This document shows, in pieces, positions 25,567 to 39,763 of a stretch of 64,000 nucleotides of DNA. A model generated the notes under the pieces. That model ran no database searches and was not told the DNA's origin. It was given only the letters and a program-made list of their open reading frames with translations. Made by a program: the position numbers and the translations under genes. Source of the stretch: Rotaria macrura (taxonomy: Eukaryota; Rotifera; Eurotatoria; Philodinida; Philodinidae); assembly GCA_900239685.1 (NCBI GenBank), contig OENT01000406.1:56815-120814 (forward strand), read 5' to 3'. Every line of letters begins with the position of its first letter. Position 1 is the stretch's first letter.

Positions 25567-26278
25567 CTACAGAATCGAAAACGAACACACTGGGACAGGG
25601 TGCCGATCCAAAGGGAAAGTTTGAAATAAAATATATACATTACTCTTACAAAGTTAGTTAAATAAGAAGAAAACGTTTTTTAGTTACTCATTTTTCGTAA
25701 TAAATGAAATATTTAAATTGACCGTGAATATGATTCAAATAGTGTATCGATCAACATGATTGAACCTTAAACAACCCATAGAGTAGGAGCGTGAAAATTC
25801 TTTCTAAATTTTCTCATAGGTTAATCTTCAAATATACACTCGAGAGTTTTATACTTTAAAAATAAATCTGTTTATCCATGTACACATAGATTCATGTTCT
25901 TTATACATGTACATTTTTTATTTTAATCATATACTTCTGCTAATTCAATATATATGATTTTTGAGGATATCTCCATATATATATATAAGAAGGGGATGCC
26001 TGATATGTCCAGGTGAAAACAACGATCATGTCATACTTTTCAGAGAAAGAGAAAAAAATAGAATAATGTACACCTTTAACTTTTTCATTCGCACATCTCT
26101 GCCAGGTCTCTGCCATCATTCACTTTTCTTCTTTTATTTTTTATTCTTCTAAATGAAAAACATAAAACAGGCTCTGATTTTTACTTACTATATCATTTTT
26201 GTTTGTATTTGATTTCGGATACTTCCTTCTCTCTATGTGTACGTGTAAGCCACAATTTATTATTCACGATTTTAGAAA

Positions 26279-27630
26279 ATGCCAACGAGAAAAGCAACTG
26301 CACTCAATAAAAAGTTATCGGAAGAATGTGTAACAACGTCGACATTAGAAATTGTTATCGATGATCAAATAGATAGTGATTCATTCGATGAAGATTCCAA
26401 TAGTCAAGCAAAGTATGAAATTATCATGTATTCATTGAAATTTAGCATTATTTTTTTCATAACAGACACCGAAAATATAGTACGAGAAGCGATGAACATA
26501 ATACAGATCGATCCTGGAAAAAAGTTACAGATAGAGTGAGTTGTCAAAGAAAAAACAAAGAACTTATACATAGAACGATCGCTTCGTTGATTTAGAATTC
26601 AAAATCTCATCGATTAATTGAAAAACGACGTCGAGATCGAATGAATCTTAGTCTTGATGTTTTATTAAATCTAATACCTCATAAAAAACCAGATGTATGA
26701 AATCATTGTTTTATATTCGATTCATTCTAATTCTGATATATATATTTAGAATCAACGTCGTATCGAAAAAACTGAAATTGTTGAAATGGCAATCAAATAT
26801 ATCCGTTGTTTACTATCATCACGTCAACAATCATGTAACTCAAATAATCTTAATTGTTATTACGAATATATATACGTATATATATATTTATTCATGACAT
26901 TGTTTTTCTATTTAGTGGAACCATTCAATGTTGATAAAAAATCGAATTCTAAAATTGAATCGTATCGCTCCGGTTATTATAATGGAGTTTGTGATACGTA
27001 CGAATATATCGAACAACAGACAGATGATAAACAACTTCTTTCTGATGTATTTCAATTTATTAAAGAAAAAGAAGTTGAATTAAAAGATTTAATCGGTTAG
27101 TATAAGACATACGTTCATTAGAAAAAAAAAGATATTGAAGAATAAATGAGTTCTGAATTTTTTTCTTTCATATTTTAGTTTGTAATAAAAAAGAAAACTT
27201 GAACCGTCAAATTTCTCCAACAGTAAAATCTTCGAAAGCCAATTGTAATAAAGCGAATAGGAAAGACGATGTTTCACTAATATCTAATTCGATCACAGCA
27301 CACGAAGGCGAACTTAGTTTGGAAACTTCTGTGGATAAACAAAATAGTTCGATGCAACAAATAAAAGTGCCAATATTTGCTTTACACCCATCTGGTACAC
27401 ATTACATACCAATGTCCATTGATTCATCGATTGTTTTAAATGCATTGAATAATAATAAACAAAATCTATCTCAACTATCATCATCGATCAATGAACAACC
27501 TAACTGTCATCCTGTATCAATACCTGTAAACTTTAATTCAATGTCAACTATATCAGATCAATATCAACTCGAAATGCAAAACATCAATGTTATTAGTCCT
27601 AGACATGAAACATATGTAAAAGCTAGTTAA
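26279..27630 (+). CDS. cwo: bHLH-Orange transcription factor, clockwork-orange-like
   Basis: Nuclear DNA-binding protein, probably an E-box repressor. Exons are 26279-26412, 26466-26535, 26596-26694, 26750-26834, 26916-27095 and 27179-27630, all GT-AG and in phase, 339 aa. The basic region and helix 1 read SHRLIEKRRRDRMN, followed by LLNLIP; helix 2 reads RRIEKTEIVEMAIKYIRCLL (about residues 72-125). The RIEKTEI-EMAI signature and the lack of proline in the basic region fit clockwork orange better than Hes/Hey or BHLHE40. An Orange domain follows at about residues 132-162 (SYRSGYYNGVCDTYEYI). The C-terminal half is Ser/Asn/Gln-rich with no WRPW ending. Introns are 53-83 nt. AATAAA at 27743-27748 is a plausible polyadenylation signal. 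A circadian role is known for the insect gene and is only inferred here. Confidence 0.85.
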
Positions 27631-30600
27631 TTGTGTTATTCTTTTGCTTTTTGAAATTTATTTTTATATTTCTTTTCCTTTGAATAATACACAACATGAA
27701 TACAACACAAAAGTTTTACTGTTCGATAAGAAAAAATTGAAAAATAAATGCTTTTGAAAACCTTCAAAAAACAAGTCACGACGCCCTTAAAATGAAACGA
27801 GACATACATTGTTTTTTATTCTGAATAATTTCTTTCTACAGAATAAATGTTGTTCATTACCATCGTCTAGAGAAAAAAAAAGAATAGCTGGGTAAAAATT
27901 AGAATTTCAAAAATCACCAAAATTCATATTGAAAGGCTTGCTTTATTTGTATATCGGCCTAGACGTCAACACAGTTTCATTCTATTAGTAAATAACCAGA
28001 GAATGATTTAATCATTTCTATCTATCGTAAATAAATTTTAAAATTCTCATCATTAGCATATGACCGACATATAAATATATAATTAGTTTATTTGTGATTC
28101 AATACGATTCGAATAATCACTAGAGCTCGTATTTGAACAACAAATTTTATTTATTGTCAAGTTAAAATTTATATCGACGAATAGGAGACTACTGAGTAAA
28201 TTTCTAAAGGTGATTCTTCAAACTCCAACAATGCCCCTCAACAAATCATGGAAATTAAGTTACAACAGTTCTATGACATATTTATGATTATATTCTATGT
28301 ATGGATAGATTAATGCTCATCAACTTATAATTCGAACAACCAGAAAACTTCAACTGAAAAGAATAGATTGTTCTGATGATGAGAACTAAAGTTTATGAAC
28401 GATAATCAATTATTAGTGATACATCATAAACATGAAATTCTACTTGAAAATAAAACATCTAGATAAAGAGAAATTCTTTTCAACAAACAATTCTATCTAT
28501 CTGTTGAGAGAGAAGATCGTCATTGAAATTCTAATGAAACTAAGCTCTGAGAATGTCTTATAAGAATACGAACATCCTACTAGACATGTTTTTAGTCCTA
28601 TCAAATATGGCGATGGACATTCAATACGAGTTCAATGAACGAACATCTGTTAAGATAGTTTCCTTCTATGTGACTGATTACATCAGCTGACGTCTGATAT
28701 TTGATGTAGAATGTTGCTATTATTATTATTATTACTTGATCTTTATTTATAATAAAATCTAATGATTCACATAACATTCGTGTCTTGCTTTCATAAAGGA
28801 TAGCGATCAATTAACAATCGTTCATATAGATTTCATGTTAAAACATTAGACTATCGTATATTGATATAATACTATTGAGTCTTTTTTTTCTTCATAATAT
28901 GACACTTGATTCTCTTAGATAAAATAGAAATAGTTATCCTTAAATTTTCACACACAGTAAAAATTTGAAGCTCGTCTTCAAATATATGTATAGGATATTT
29001 TTTAAATGACTAAGAAATCGTTGATGATTGCAATACTTACTGAATTTGACACTACTTGTAATATAACGAAAAATATTCAGTAGAAAAAAAATATTTAGTA
29101 CATATGTGTTATACAAACGAGGAATGACGCGTTATGACATCATAAAATTTATCAGACTGATAATTTTCCTTGAAATTACGAATAAATTTGCTGTCTAAAA
29201 CTATTGAATTGTATTCATAACATTTTTATACAAAGATATTCACTTTAAATATCAATCATTTTTGAATTTAGACACTTATTGTTGTTTGTAAATCAAAAGC
29301 ATCTATTGTTTCTTTTTTTTCTCCATTATCATAGAACATTCGATAGTTCATTTTAAATATGAAATTAACTAATGTGTACAACTTTATTTCATTTCATGAT
29401 ACATTGAACACGAATTTAGTACGATAATGGATGTCTGGATATATCATATACTACATGACTCTACATGTTCTGTTTTCTTTTTCGTTGTTGTTCATTACAT
29501 CGATTTCATTAGTAGATCAATAGAACACGAATTGAATCATTATCATTATCATTATCATCATAGACGATGTGTATGTTCGTAAGAAGAGGAGAGAATATTC
29601 GATGTGATTTTAATGGAAGACAAGTAACAGATGGAGAACACACTCTGTTCTATTATCGATGGACACATAAGAAGAAAAAAAAACGAAGAATTCATCAATG
29701 CAACAGAGTGTAATATGTGATAATGATGACATGTAAAATGCTGTCTATATACGATTGAGATCTTTCAGTGAGCTATAATTAAATTTTTTCTTGAATACAA
29801 ATTATATCTTTCTCATCTTTGCGAAATTAAATTAAAATAATAATAATAAGTGAAATTTTCGTTCGTGTTTTTTCTTGTTCTTCATGTGCACACGAAATAA
29901 TATAAAAGACTATTCGATACATGTTTTCTAATTTCAATGTACAGACATGTACCGGTCTTTGCTTTTAAAAGAACAATACATATCTATATACGTGTATGAA
30001 TTATGGCATAATAAGGATGAGAGAGTCATCACATCGATAATAGACAGTTGTATTGAACAGAGATTCTTATCTTATTCAAGTGTCCAGTGCAGAAAAAAAA
30101 GATCCACGGTATAAAACAATTGACATCATGCGAGATAAGAAGTGATATTGTTTAATATGACATCTGATGAGTCTAAATCAGTGTGATGTAAGAATGAATA
30201 TTTGATAGTACAACAAAATAAAATAAAATAAAACGCTTGCATAATTAATCATCTAGTTTATTTGTCTTTTACAATGATGCTTCAAGTACGAGTTCAAATC
30301 AATTATAACTCGTTATGAATCCATTGTTCTAATGATAGTTTAATTGAATAAGTTAGAATAACTACTTATAGTCCTTGAAAATTACGAGACAGTCAATAAT
30401 GATCTTCTTCTATTTCACAAACATGTATAGTAAATATGAGATCAAATATCTTTTAGTTTTATTATATGATTTAATTAAATTAAAATTAAGATTATAAAAA
30501 TAAAACAATTATATTGTCTTAATGATGCAAGTATTCGTATACAATTTACATTCTGCATCATGTGCATTTAAGCGAAACAAAACAAAAACTGCGAGAAGCC

Positions 30601-33025
30601 AATTTGATATCATGGCTCATTTTGTCTTCCCATATAATGTGAATGTGTACATGTATATGTTTGTCTTTTTTTCTTCGCTTATTTTATAACCTTGCACACT
30701 CAAATATTTGTCTCGTCCTTTTTTTATCACATAAATTGTTATTGTAAGATAGCCATTCTCATTCTATTACTATCATCACTGTTATTACGTCTTATTTTCG
30801 ATCAATCATTCTCATTGATAATATGAAACAAAGACACCAATACGAGACCAAGTAAGTCATCTTTTCATATGTGTTTGACTAGCATCAATTTATATTTAGT
30901 TAGTTCGATGACGATGAGTAGCTATGTATTTGTGTATAGATATTTATCATTAAGAAAGTATTACTGTATCGTATGTGTTGAATACTCGAGCAAGTAATGA
31001 ACATTGTCTCGACGTATTGAGAGAAAAATGATTGAATAAGCAAGGTCAGCTGTTTTTCTTATAATATATCTGTATACAGATATATATATATATATACATA
31101 TGAATGAACAGACTTGATTCTTTGAACTTTCCCGAGTATTACTTCCTGATGATCTAAACATTCTTCATATAATTATTGTCATTAACACGTCTCAGCATGT
31201 ATGTCTAGTCTCAAAACTTCACATGATTTGTGGTAAAACAAGGCGGAGTGAGTTAATTTATAGAACTAATCTGATTCGGTTTTAGTTCGATATCTTCAGA
31301 ATGTATAAAAAGGTCATTGACCGACAAATGAATCATTGTCATATCTCGACATTCTTTTCATACCATAGAATGTTCATTTCTTTTCTCTTGGATTTATATA
31401 AATGTTATACATCATTTAATCAGATGAAATTATTGAAGAATAAAGAAAAATAGTCATTTGTAATAATCTTTACTTTAGTTCGTGTCATTAAATGCGGAAA
31501 TCAGAATCATTTTCTTTTACAATGAACAGCAGCTAAAAAAATCGCCGATTCTATCATTTATTTATTTGACTGACCAGTCCATAGCCTCCTTTTTCTTTCA
31601 TTCTCATTCTGTATTCAGTACGTAAGTAGACAAGAGAAAGACCGTAAGTGTGTGTGTGTGTGTGCTTCTTATTAGCTGGGCGTTTGGTCCTTTGTGTGAC
31701 ACCTCTTTTCCTCTTGTGTGCACAATTCTTTTTCTATTCTCTTATTCTCTTCGTTAAATCAAAAGATGCTTTGAACCCGGATGTGCTGTGCTCGGCCAAC
31801 TACTCTGCTTGATTACATCATATTCATTGACTGACTACGTACTAGATTCCATTGTTGACTTTAAGGTAGATCGATGTAGAAAAGCGTTTCTCTTCTCCAC
31901 TCCGAGAGACATATGCTTCCTTACGTTTTCTTATTCATTCATTTCACTTTCATTCTCTTTTTTTTTCATTAAATATCTAAATAAATCAAGGTTGAAAAAT
32001 TCTTTTCTGGTACATATATAACTCTTAGTATTTGTCTTACATAATAGTAATCATATGCATATTCATATGTGTATCTGTTGTTTTCTAGGATGAAATTAAT
32101 TAAATAGTATACATATACATTTTTATATTGAAGGCTAGGTAGTCACGCTATAAAGTTATTAAAAAAAAAGGACTTACAATAAGAGATTCACTTCGTTAGT
32201 AGTAGATCAATTGTTTACATAGACTCTTGAGAAACGTAGAAAGGGGCGTTGTATACGTAGGATATACAGACACTTGCCTCTAATTGACCGTAAACAGAAA
32301 TATACACACAAATTATCCCAACAGGTCCATTCGTGCGTATGTCGAGTGACAATTGGAGATAACACCATGTGTTCAATTTTAATTGGCATTGAGAGAAAAA
32401 ATAGGAATTATGAAAAAAAAACATCTATATACGATCTTCTCTTAGTCAGTCATCATGATCTATAAAAAAAATGTTATGTCAAGTTCTATTCTAATCAAAT
32501 TTGTCTGCTATTGATTGTTTTTTTTCTCTTCTTGTCATTTAATCGTCTCCGAAAAATGAGATAATCCTATTAGAAAGAAGACAGCGACAAAATTCATAAT
32601 TAATTTAATAAATAAAAAAAAAACAAATCCTATTCATTAGTATGCATATGAGGTAGACATACACATACCGGAACTGGATTACGGGACAAGTGTACCATTT
32701 GTACAGAAGAGAAATGCATAAATGAGATATTTACATATAGTAGTACATCAATGAAGTCATCTTTTGTATTTAATAGAAAAATGAAACTGTAGAATGTCAG
32801 TAGAGAAGATCATGTATAACCTTGGACATAAATGTTCAAATCAGATAGATGTGATGGATATTTACTTTTATAATACTACATTGTATTCGGCAATAATCCA
32901 TACTTGCGTCATCCGCTATCACATTGAAAAAAGAGATGACACATTTCTTTTTTCTTGCTTAGTTTAATCAAGTAGAAATTAGAGCTGTGTCCTTTTCTTC
33001 TTCTTCTTCTTCTTTCTCCTTTTAG
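27631..33025. other. Long non-coding stretch upstream of the KIF26-like gene
   Basis: No gene supported in 5.4 kb. It includes simple repeats: a short ATT run near 28722, TA runs near 31076-31097, a GT run at 31648-31664 and a CTT/TTC tract at about 32996-33020 directly before an acceptor. That acceptor (tccttttag, ending at 33025) shows that the following gene has at least one upstream exon somewhere here, which I could not identify. Confidence 0.5.
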
Positions 33026-33047
33026 TTTGCCTTCATCATTACAACGA

Positions 33048-33095
33048 ATGATGATCAGCGATGACCATAAGCATACGATCGGACTTATGCAACAA

Positions 33096-33126
<31 letters not shown>

Positions 33127-36100
33127 AGCAACAGTCATCATCGTCTTCTTCTTCATCATCCGTCAATCATATTCCGTCGTCTAGTTTTACTATTTATGAT
33201 AATAACCATCATCCTCAATTAACACAAAAAAAATCTATTTCATCATCACGAGTAAGGCAGAAAAAAACACATATTCATAATAATAATATTATTAATCATT
33301 ATCATTGATCGACTGTTATGATACACATACACGTTCGAAGTCCTTCAGGGTAACTCATCTATGCGCATATATGTGTATACGCGTGACAAATAGCCCGTGA
33401 CTCAAGTTACGTCGTTGTGTAGATAGATAATTATCTATCGAATATATGATCCTTGAATTGATGTTATATAGAACAATTATGAAATCATAGCAATGAACGA
33501 AGATAAATATATATGTAATATATATATATATATATATATTTATTTATATATATATATGTACATTTATATGTATATATATTCTTTTCTCCTATCACTAATC
33601 AGATACAGACGTCGACTACAGCAACAATTCTTTCTTTTCCTTTTGGCTGACCGATGTAACTAAATATGATAATTGGTCTCTATTCATTCAATTTTGTTTC
33701 TATCGATTGACTGGACTGGACACACGAAGAAACGGATGCATCAGTAAGAGAGATAGAGCAAGACTATGTCGGAATCGAATTGACAATGACTTTTGAGACA
33801 AATAGTGTCACCAGAGATTTCTCTGTCTGATGACGATAATGATAATTTTATGTACTATATATATATATATACGTGTCACATTGTTTAGATTAGACTTGGT
33901 CTACGATGTTTGTGTCCATTAGATGACAACCAAAAGCAACAATTCGATCAGGTCTTTCCTTCGAATGAAAAAATAACGAATATTAGTGAATCTATATTTA
34001 ATCAATATATAACACGTGTTACAACGAATCATATTAATACATTAATAATACTCTCTGGCCAATATCGTGAAAGTAAGAATTGATATTTTCTATATTTCTG
34101 TATTCTATGATAATATTTACTTTTGTTTTCTAGTTAGTCAACTTCAAAATACACTTCTATCATCGACACTCGACCATTTATACTGTTTTGTTAACGAACA
34201 AAACAAAAATTTAACTCTTCGTATTAGTATACAAGTCTTTTCAAATGAAATAACAAAAAATATTCTTACATCTCGAGGTAGTATATGTTTCGATTTACTC
34301 TTTTGTTTATATACATTTGTCTTTTGACTAGGAAAATCTTTATTATTAGCCAGTGACTATACCGTGACTTGTCCTATTAAAACTTTACAATACATTAATC
34401 ATCTTTGTTTCGATCATAAATCTTTTCCTTTATTAATAACATTTCATCTTATTAATTGTTCGACAAATATCAATTGTCTACAACTTCATATACTTTCAAC
34501 AAACGATAGCGATGATGAAACAACAACTAATAATAGTCAGGAAGAATTTTCTAATCTTCTCATGTCATTGTCATTATCTTTACCGTCAAGTAGACAGAAA
34601 CAATCGTACCATTTGTCTAAGTAAGTTTTAGTTGTTTGCCATATCAAACTAATTACAGTATTGTACATGTGTTTTTTTCTTCGTTAATCTTTCAAACATA
34701 TGTAGTCTACACAATTCTTCTTCTTCTTTTTTATTTCTCTTTTTGTATAATAGTAAACGCAACAATCATGAACAATCATTATTCACTTTAACGTCCATCT
34801 TGAATGAATACGTGATTCATATTGATGAACATTTTTTGTATATATTAGCAACGGTTAAAAACGATAAACAATTAAAATATTGGAACAAAATCCAACGATT
34901 GTTTAAAACGAAAAGAAATCGATTGAAGGTAAAGGATAATTATTAGATAATTCAGTTTCAAATATCATTACAAATATAGATCTTACCATAATGGCAGCTG
35001 GATATTTGAGTGTGTGTTTATATATACATATCCGAGTCGTTTATATAAAAGGAACACCTCGGTTACTTGAACACAGTAGTGAGAGAGATAGAATTCTAGA
35101 ATTGATCATCAGTGTTGATGGGTTTGCTTTATAGGGGAAGTTGAGATAAGTTAATATAAAAACCTTCGAATAGATAAGTCTCATATGAGTTTTATACAAA
35201 TAAAAAACTATTGTATAAATACATAGATTCATAGATTTGTGGAAGTCATCTGTCTTCAAGATTCATATTACAATTTTGATTACTAAGTGTCAAGTAAACA
35301 ATTTCTTTATTGCACTCAAATGTTTCGAATATTATATTCTAAGGATAGAGTTTAGAATAAAAAATCAGTACTATGAAGAAGATACATACGTTTAATAGTT
35401 GATGAAATTCTATCTAAATCTAGACAATTTGAAAATGTGTCTCTAGAAATCGATATCATTCACATTACTAGTTATTTCAAGTCGAAGTGACATAGAAATA
35501 TGTCCTTTTCAATGTCATCTTGATCATAGTTCGAACCATATAGATTTCACTATCTCAAGTTGAAAATAAATACTTTTTTTTCAATGAAATATTTCTATTT
35601 TTATATTGTCTAGATTTATTCTACGATTTAGTAATTATTTACACCGACAAGGGAATCACGATTTGCATTAATAGATTTACTTATTTCAAACTACATTATA
35701 TTCAATAGTATATATTAGAAATTGTAAAATAGTTCGGTCCTACAAGTTTCTAAAAATACCTAATGATCATTGTATTCAATTTTTGATCAACCTCTGTCGA
35801 TAGTTTTTGAAATCATATATATTTATATTAGTCGAATGAGTCATAGAAGTTTTCAGTAAACTCAAATATTCGTAACATACTTACCTATAATCTATCTATC
35901 TATTTATAGACGAGAATTTTTTCGTTGTTTTTGTTTTGCTTACTATATTACGTATAAACCGAATATAACATCATTGTTGTAATCTATCGATATGAACTCA
36001 TAGAATTTACGACATAGGTCACAATATGAAACATTTTCATGTCGAAAAATAGTTTTTCTATGAGATAGAATAGATACAAAGCATTTCTGAGTAAGTGAAC

Positions 36101-39100
36101 GATAGTTAGAAAATCTAATGTATTTCAATTCTAAACATGAATGAATAGCATGAATTCCGAATTGTGTTATTTTTAGATGTCTCGTGATCCTTCTTCTATT
36201 GAAACAGTGATTAATAATCGTCCGAAAGAAGAAATATGGGTTGATGGTCCATTGAGTTCTTCAATTAAACATAAAAATGAAATATGGATTGATGGTCCAC
36301 GTGATCTTTGTCCTCGATCACCGAAAATTTCTAGTTTGAAATCAACACCAAAACATCGTTCGAAACCTTTGTTTACAAAAGCAAAACATTCTTGTGTACT
36401 ATCACCAAAACATACATTATCACCATATGCATATCATGATATTGATGATTCTATGTCATCGAATGCATTCGAAACTGAATCAATTATTAGTTCACATTGT
36501 CATTTACCTGTTTTGCCAGTATTCAAAGATCATTCACTACTTCCATTTCGTCCTACTCAAACAACATCGAATACGAAGCCGATCATAACAGAATCATCGA
36601 AAGTCAATTTACAATTAAGTACAGATCAATTGAACGATGATTTAGAAATGTTAGAAAAAACACTTGAAACCTTATTAGTACCATCACCTATTGTTCCAAA
36701 TAAAATCGAGCATGAATCTATTATGAGTAAATCATTGAATCGTATGGATCGATTATCATCGACAATGTCCAATGATGAAAAAAATAAACGTTTATCAAGA
36801 ATTGTATCACCAACACGTTTTGATAAAATTCTATCAACAGAAAACTATCCACCATCGGTTCCAAATTCACCTTACATTGTTCCTAAAAATCGACTATCAC
36901 GTGCATCAAATCCTTCATCACAATCAACTAAAAAACCTCAAGTACCTGTACGTACAACAAGTCTAGCTGAAACGAATTCTCGTCCATCGATATTTCAACG
37001 TCTATTTGGTATACGTTCATCGTTATCAAATTCTCAACAACCAATTGTTATACAATCACCACCATCCTCACCTTTAATATCACCATTAACAGTAACTTTA
37101 GATTCTCATGATGATCTAATGCCATTAACAACAAGTAGTACGGCTTCATCAGCATCTGGACGTGCCAGTTCAAGTGGTTATGAATCAATGAGTAATACAA
37201 TATTAGAAGAAATGATTGCATCAATACCATCAACAATAACTAATGGAAATAATTCAATCAAAGCACGAAATAAATCAACACGAAAAGGTAAGAATTGTTG
37301 AAAGTAGACAATATTCATTATTGCCTATGATTCTAACATCGACTAGCTTGAACATAGATGATCTGTAGAAAATGAATAGAAAAAGTTAAACTATTCAACG
37401 CAACAGACTACGAATCATATATGTCTAAGAAAATAAGTACGTGCCGATATACATCTGTTTATGCTGTTTAATATCATAATGAAAAATGATACTATCGTAT
37501 ATGTATGTAACGATTACCTTACGACAAAAAAAAACACAAATAGAAAATCAAGAATTACGAATATTCTACTTGTTGAAGGATAAAATTTAAAGAATCAAAC
37601 ATATTTTCCATCAAACTGTTTATCACTTTCCTTCTTTATATTGATATGTGGCAACGTTCAGAATATCTGTTGATTATATCAATTGTGATAATAAACAGAA
37701 AACTATAGCCTATGGAATGATGACAGAATAAATACGTAATAAAAAAAAAAAATTTCTTCTACGAAAATATGAGATACATAATATAAACGAATGTGACTAT
37801 GTGTATTGGAAGTTTTTCTCGGCTAGTTTCCATATTGAAATGTTCAGTTTCATCTCAAAAGATTCGTCTCTGAAAAAGAAAATTATATTTGTTCTGGTTT
37901 TTTTACGTAAGGAAGAAAAATAACCGTGATCAATAGTTAACCATTTCACTGGGTATGTCTTTCTAACATTGAATTAGGACCATTGTTAATCAAATACATA
38001 GATATCCTCATTATATGGTAGTCAATAGAAGTTGTTATTTTCCAATTGAGTTAAGCCGAATTCCACTAAACGATCTATACACGACAAATACAGAACTTTA
38101 TCTATATAAATCACGTTTGAAATCAAGTAGTTTCCGGATATTAAGAACAGTTCGTTAGTAGAAAACTTGCATGCCACATTAGATAGATAAACCGTAATGA
38201 TACAAGAATTCACATACTTGATAAAGTGATAAAATGAAGCAAAATGTTTTTGAACGTTCTCCGACATGGCTTCATCAACTAACTCTGGTTTTGTCTTTTC
38301 GTCGATTGAAATGATTTCTATTGAACTTGAAAACATACTCTAATTGCTATCTTGGTTTTTGTAAAAAAGAAATAAAATAAGTACTCAAGAAAATCTTACA
38401 CACAAGGGTTATCGAGTATTGATCGATGGTTTTTCCCTAATTAGAAATTTAGAACGAACGTTCGTCTACATTTTCGTAGACATTCGACAGAAAAATTTCA
38501 CATGAATTTTAAATACGAATAGTCTCATTGTTTATGATGTATCCACTACAGATGATCATTGAAATACTAATCTCAATTCTAGTAGTAAAAAGTAATCATA
38601 AAGAATTTTCGAAATATCACAAGTCTATTCTAATGTTTGTTTATCTATCGAAACATATGTCTCAAAAGAGGTTTAAATGTTTTACGAATTGGCTTAGAGA
38701 ATTCTTTTTTCTCATCTTCTATCTGAAAAAATAGTTTAGAAGTTTCTGTACATGAGTTCATTTATGTCATGGATAGAACGTTGAAACATTCATTGTTACC
38801 ATAAGAAATGTTCTCATAAATAGACTAACCTTTGAAACATAAATAACAATTAAGTAATCTATTTGTCTCGATAAACAACACAAAACTTCTAACTTATAAT
38901 TATCTTAACATAGTCTAAATGGCATCAACCCAATTAAAATTGTTTTCTACGACCTATACAAAAAAACATCAATGAAAATGATGACACTGTCGTATACATG
39001 TCAACAATATTCTACAAGATAAGCATGTATGTTTGATCAATACTCGAATCAATCAACTATAGTTGACCAGACCTATCTATATTTCAGCTATGTATATGAA

Positions 39101-39763
39101 AATAAAATGTCCTTAACTTTTGACCGACATATGTCATGAATCATTTGTTGTAAAATCTAAAATTCTTATAAGATAATATTATCATATTGAATACGTATAT
39201 TCAAAGGATTTTTCTACTGACGATTGTAAATTTTTTTTATTCGTTATTTTATTTTTTGTTCTAATTTCTATTTTTACTTTTTTTTTAGATCGTCGATTGA
39301 ATACCAATGTTTTATGGAATACTCCTACTGTATGTAATTCATTGAAATGAAAATATACTTATCTATGATTGCTTTATTTTTCTCTAACGATTAGATACAT
39401 GATAAGTCTCATCATCAACAACGTTTATCAGAATTGAAACATCGTCAAAATGAATTGAAACTTGAATTGGCCATGACAAAAGCATTTTTACTTATGGATA
39501 AGAATAAAACTTTTGATCAAAATGATTGTACGTACGTTAGTTAGTTTCGGAATACAATGATAATTAAGTTTACTTTTTGTTATTCTTATGTAGCTCTTTG
39601 TTCGACAATTAATAATAGTCCATTGCATGCGATCGTATCCAATAATTATGATGAAGAAATCGAGTTAGAAAAAGATATTGAATATTTGGAAAAACGTTTG
39701 GCATCAGCTAAATCACAATTGATATTTAATACTTATCAAAAAAATAAACAATTGAAATCATAG
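33048..39763 (+). CDS. Divergent kinesin-like protein, KIF26/VAB-8 type
   Basis: Exons: 33048-33251 (exon opens at 33026), 33889-34072, 34134-34277, 34332-34620, 34754-34928, 36177-37287, 39289-39329, 39395-39527, 39594-39763; all GT-AG and in phase, 816 aa from the first in-frame ATG. After a His/Gln/Ser homopolymer leader, residues about 69-330 follow the kinesin motor layout: RIRLGLRCLCPL as strand 1, FDQVFPSN, NTLIILSGQYRE where the P-loop belongs, LTLRISIQVFSNEI, and LITFHLINCSTN near switch II. The P-loop GKT, switch I SSR and switch II DLAG residues are missing, as in the ATPase-dead KIF26 group. A Ser/Pro-rich tail starts with two EIW(V/I)DGP motifs. The end is a coiled coil (LSELKHRQNELKLELAMTK, then DEEIELEKDIEYLEKRL). 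KIF26 assignment is by motif pattern only. Two introns are long (1248 and 2001 nt). Confidence 0.62.
33505..33590. repeat. TA-rich microsatellite
   Basis: Two adjoining runs of alternating TA, broken by ATTTATTTA and GTACATTTATATG, within the first intron of the KIF26-like gene. Confidence 0.85.
38022..38336 (-). other. Antisense open frame within a KIF26-like intron
   Basis: A 104-codon ATG-initiated frame on the opposite strand, inside the 2001-nt intron. Its first 40 residues look coding (SSIEIISIDEKTKPELVDEA, then MSENVQKHFASFYHFIK) and are followed by a gtatgtg donor-like sequence. The rest is less convincing. It may be the first exon of a nested gene or chance. Confidence 0.2.

Larger units (their letters stand above)
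20354..26278. other. Long gene-poor stretch with repeat clusters and relics
   Basis: Contains the TTCAGT/ACTGAA clusters (20868-21240), a possible transposase relic (23271-23603) and a short coding-like frame (25432-25566), listed separately. The remainder is AT-rich with no supported gene. The final 60 bases precede the bHLH gene start and would contain its 5' leader. Confidence 0.5.

Noticed and set aside
26279-27630. Calling the bHLH factor a Hes protein
   Set aside because: No proline in the basic region, no WRPW ending, and helix 2 fits clockwork orange better.
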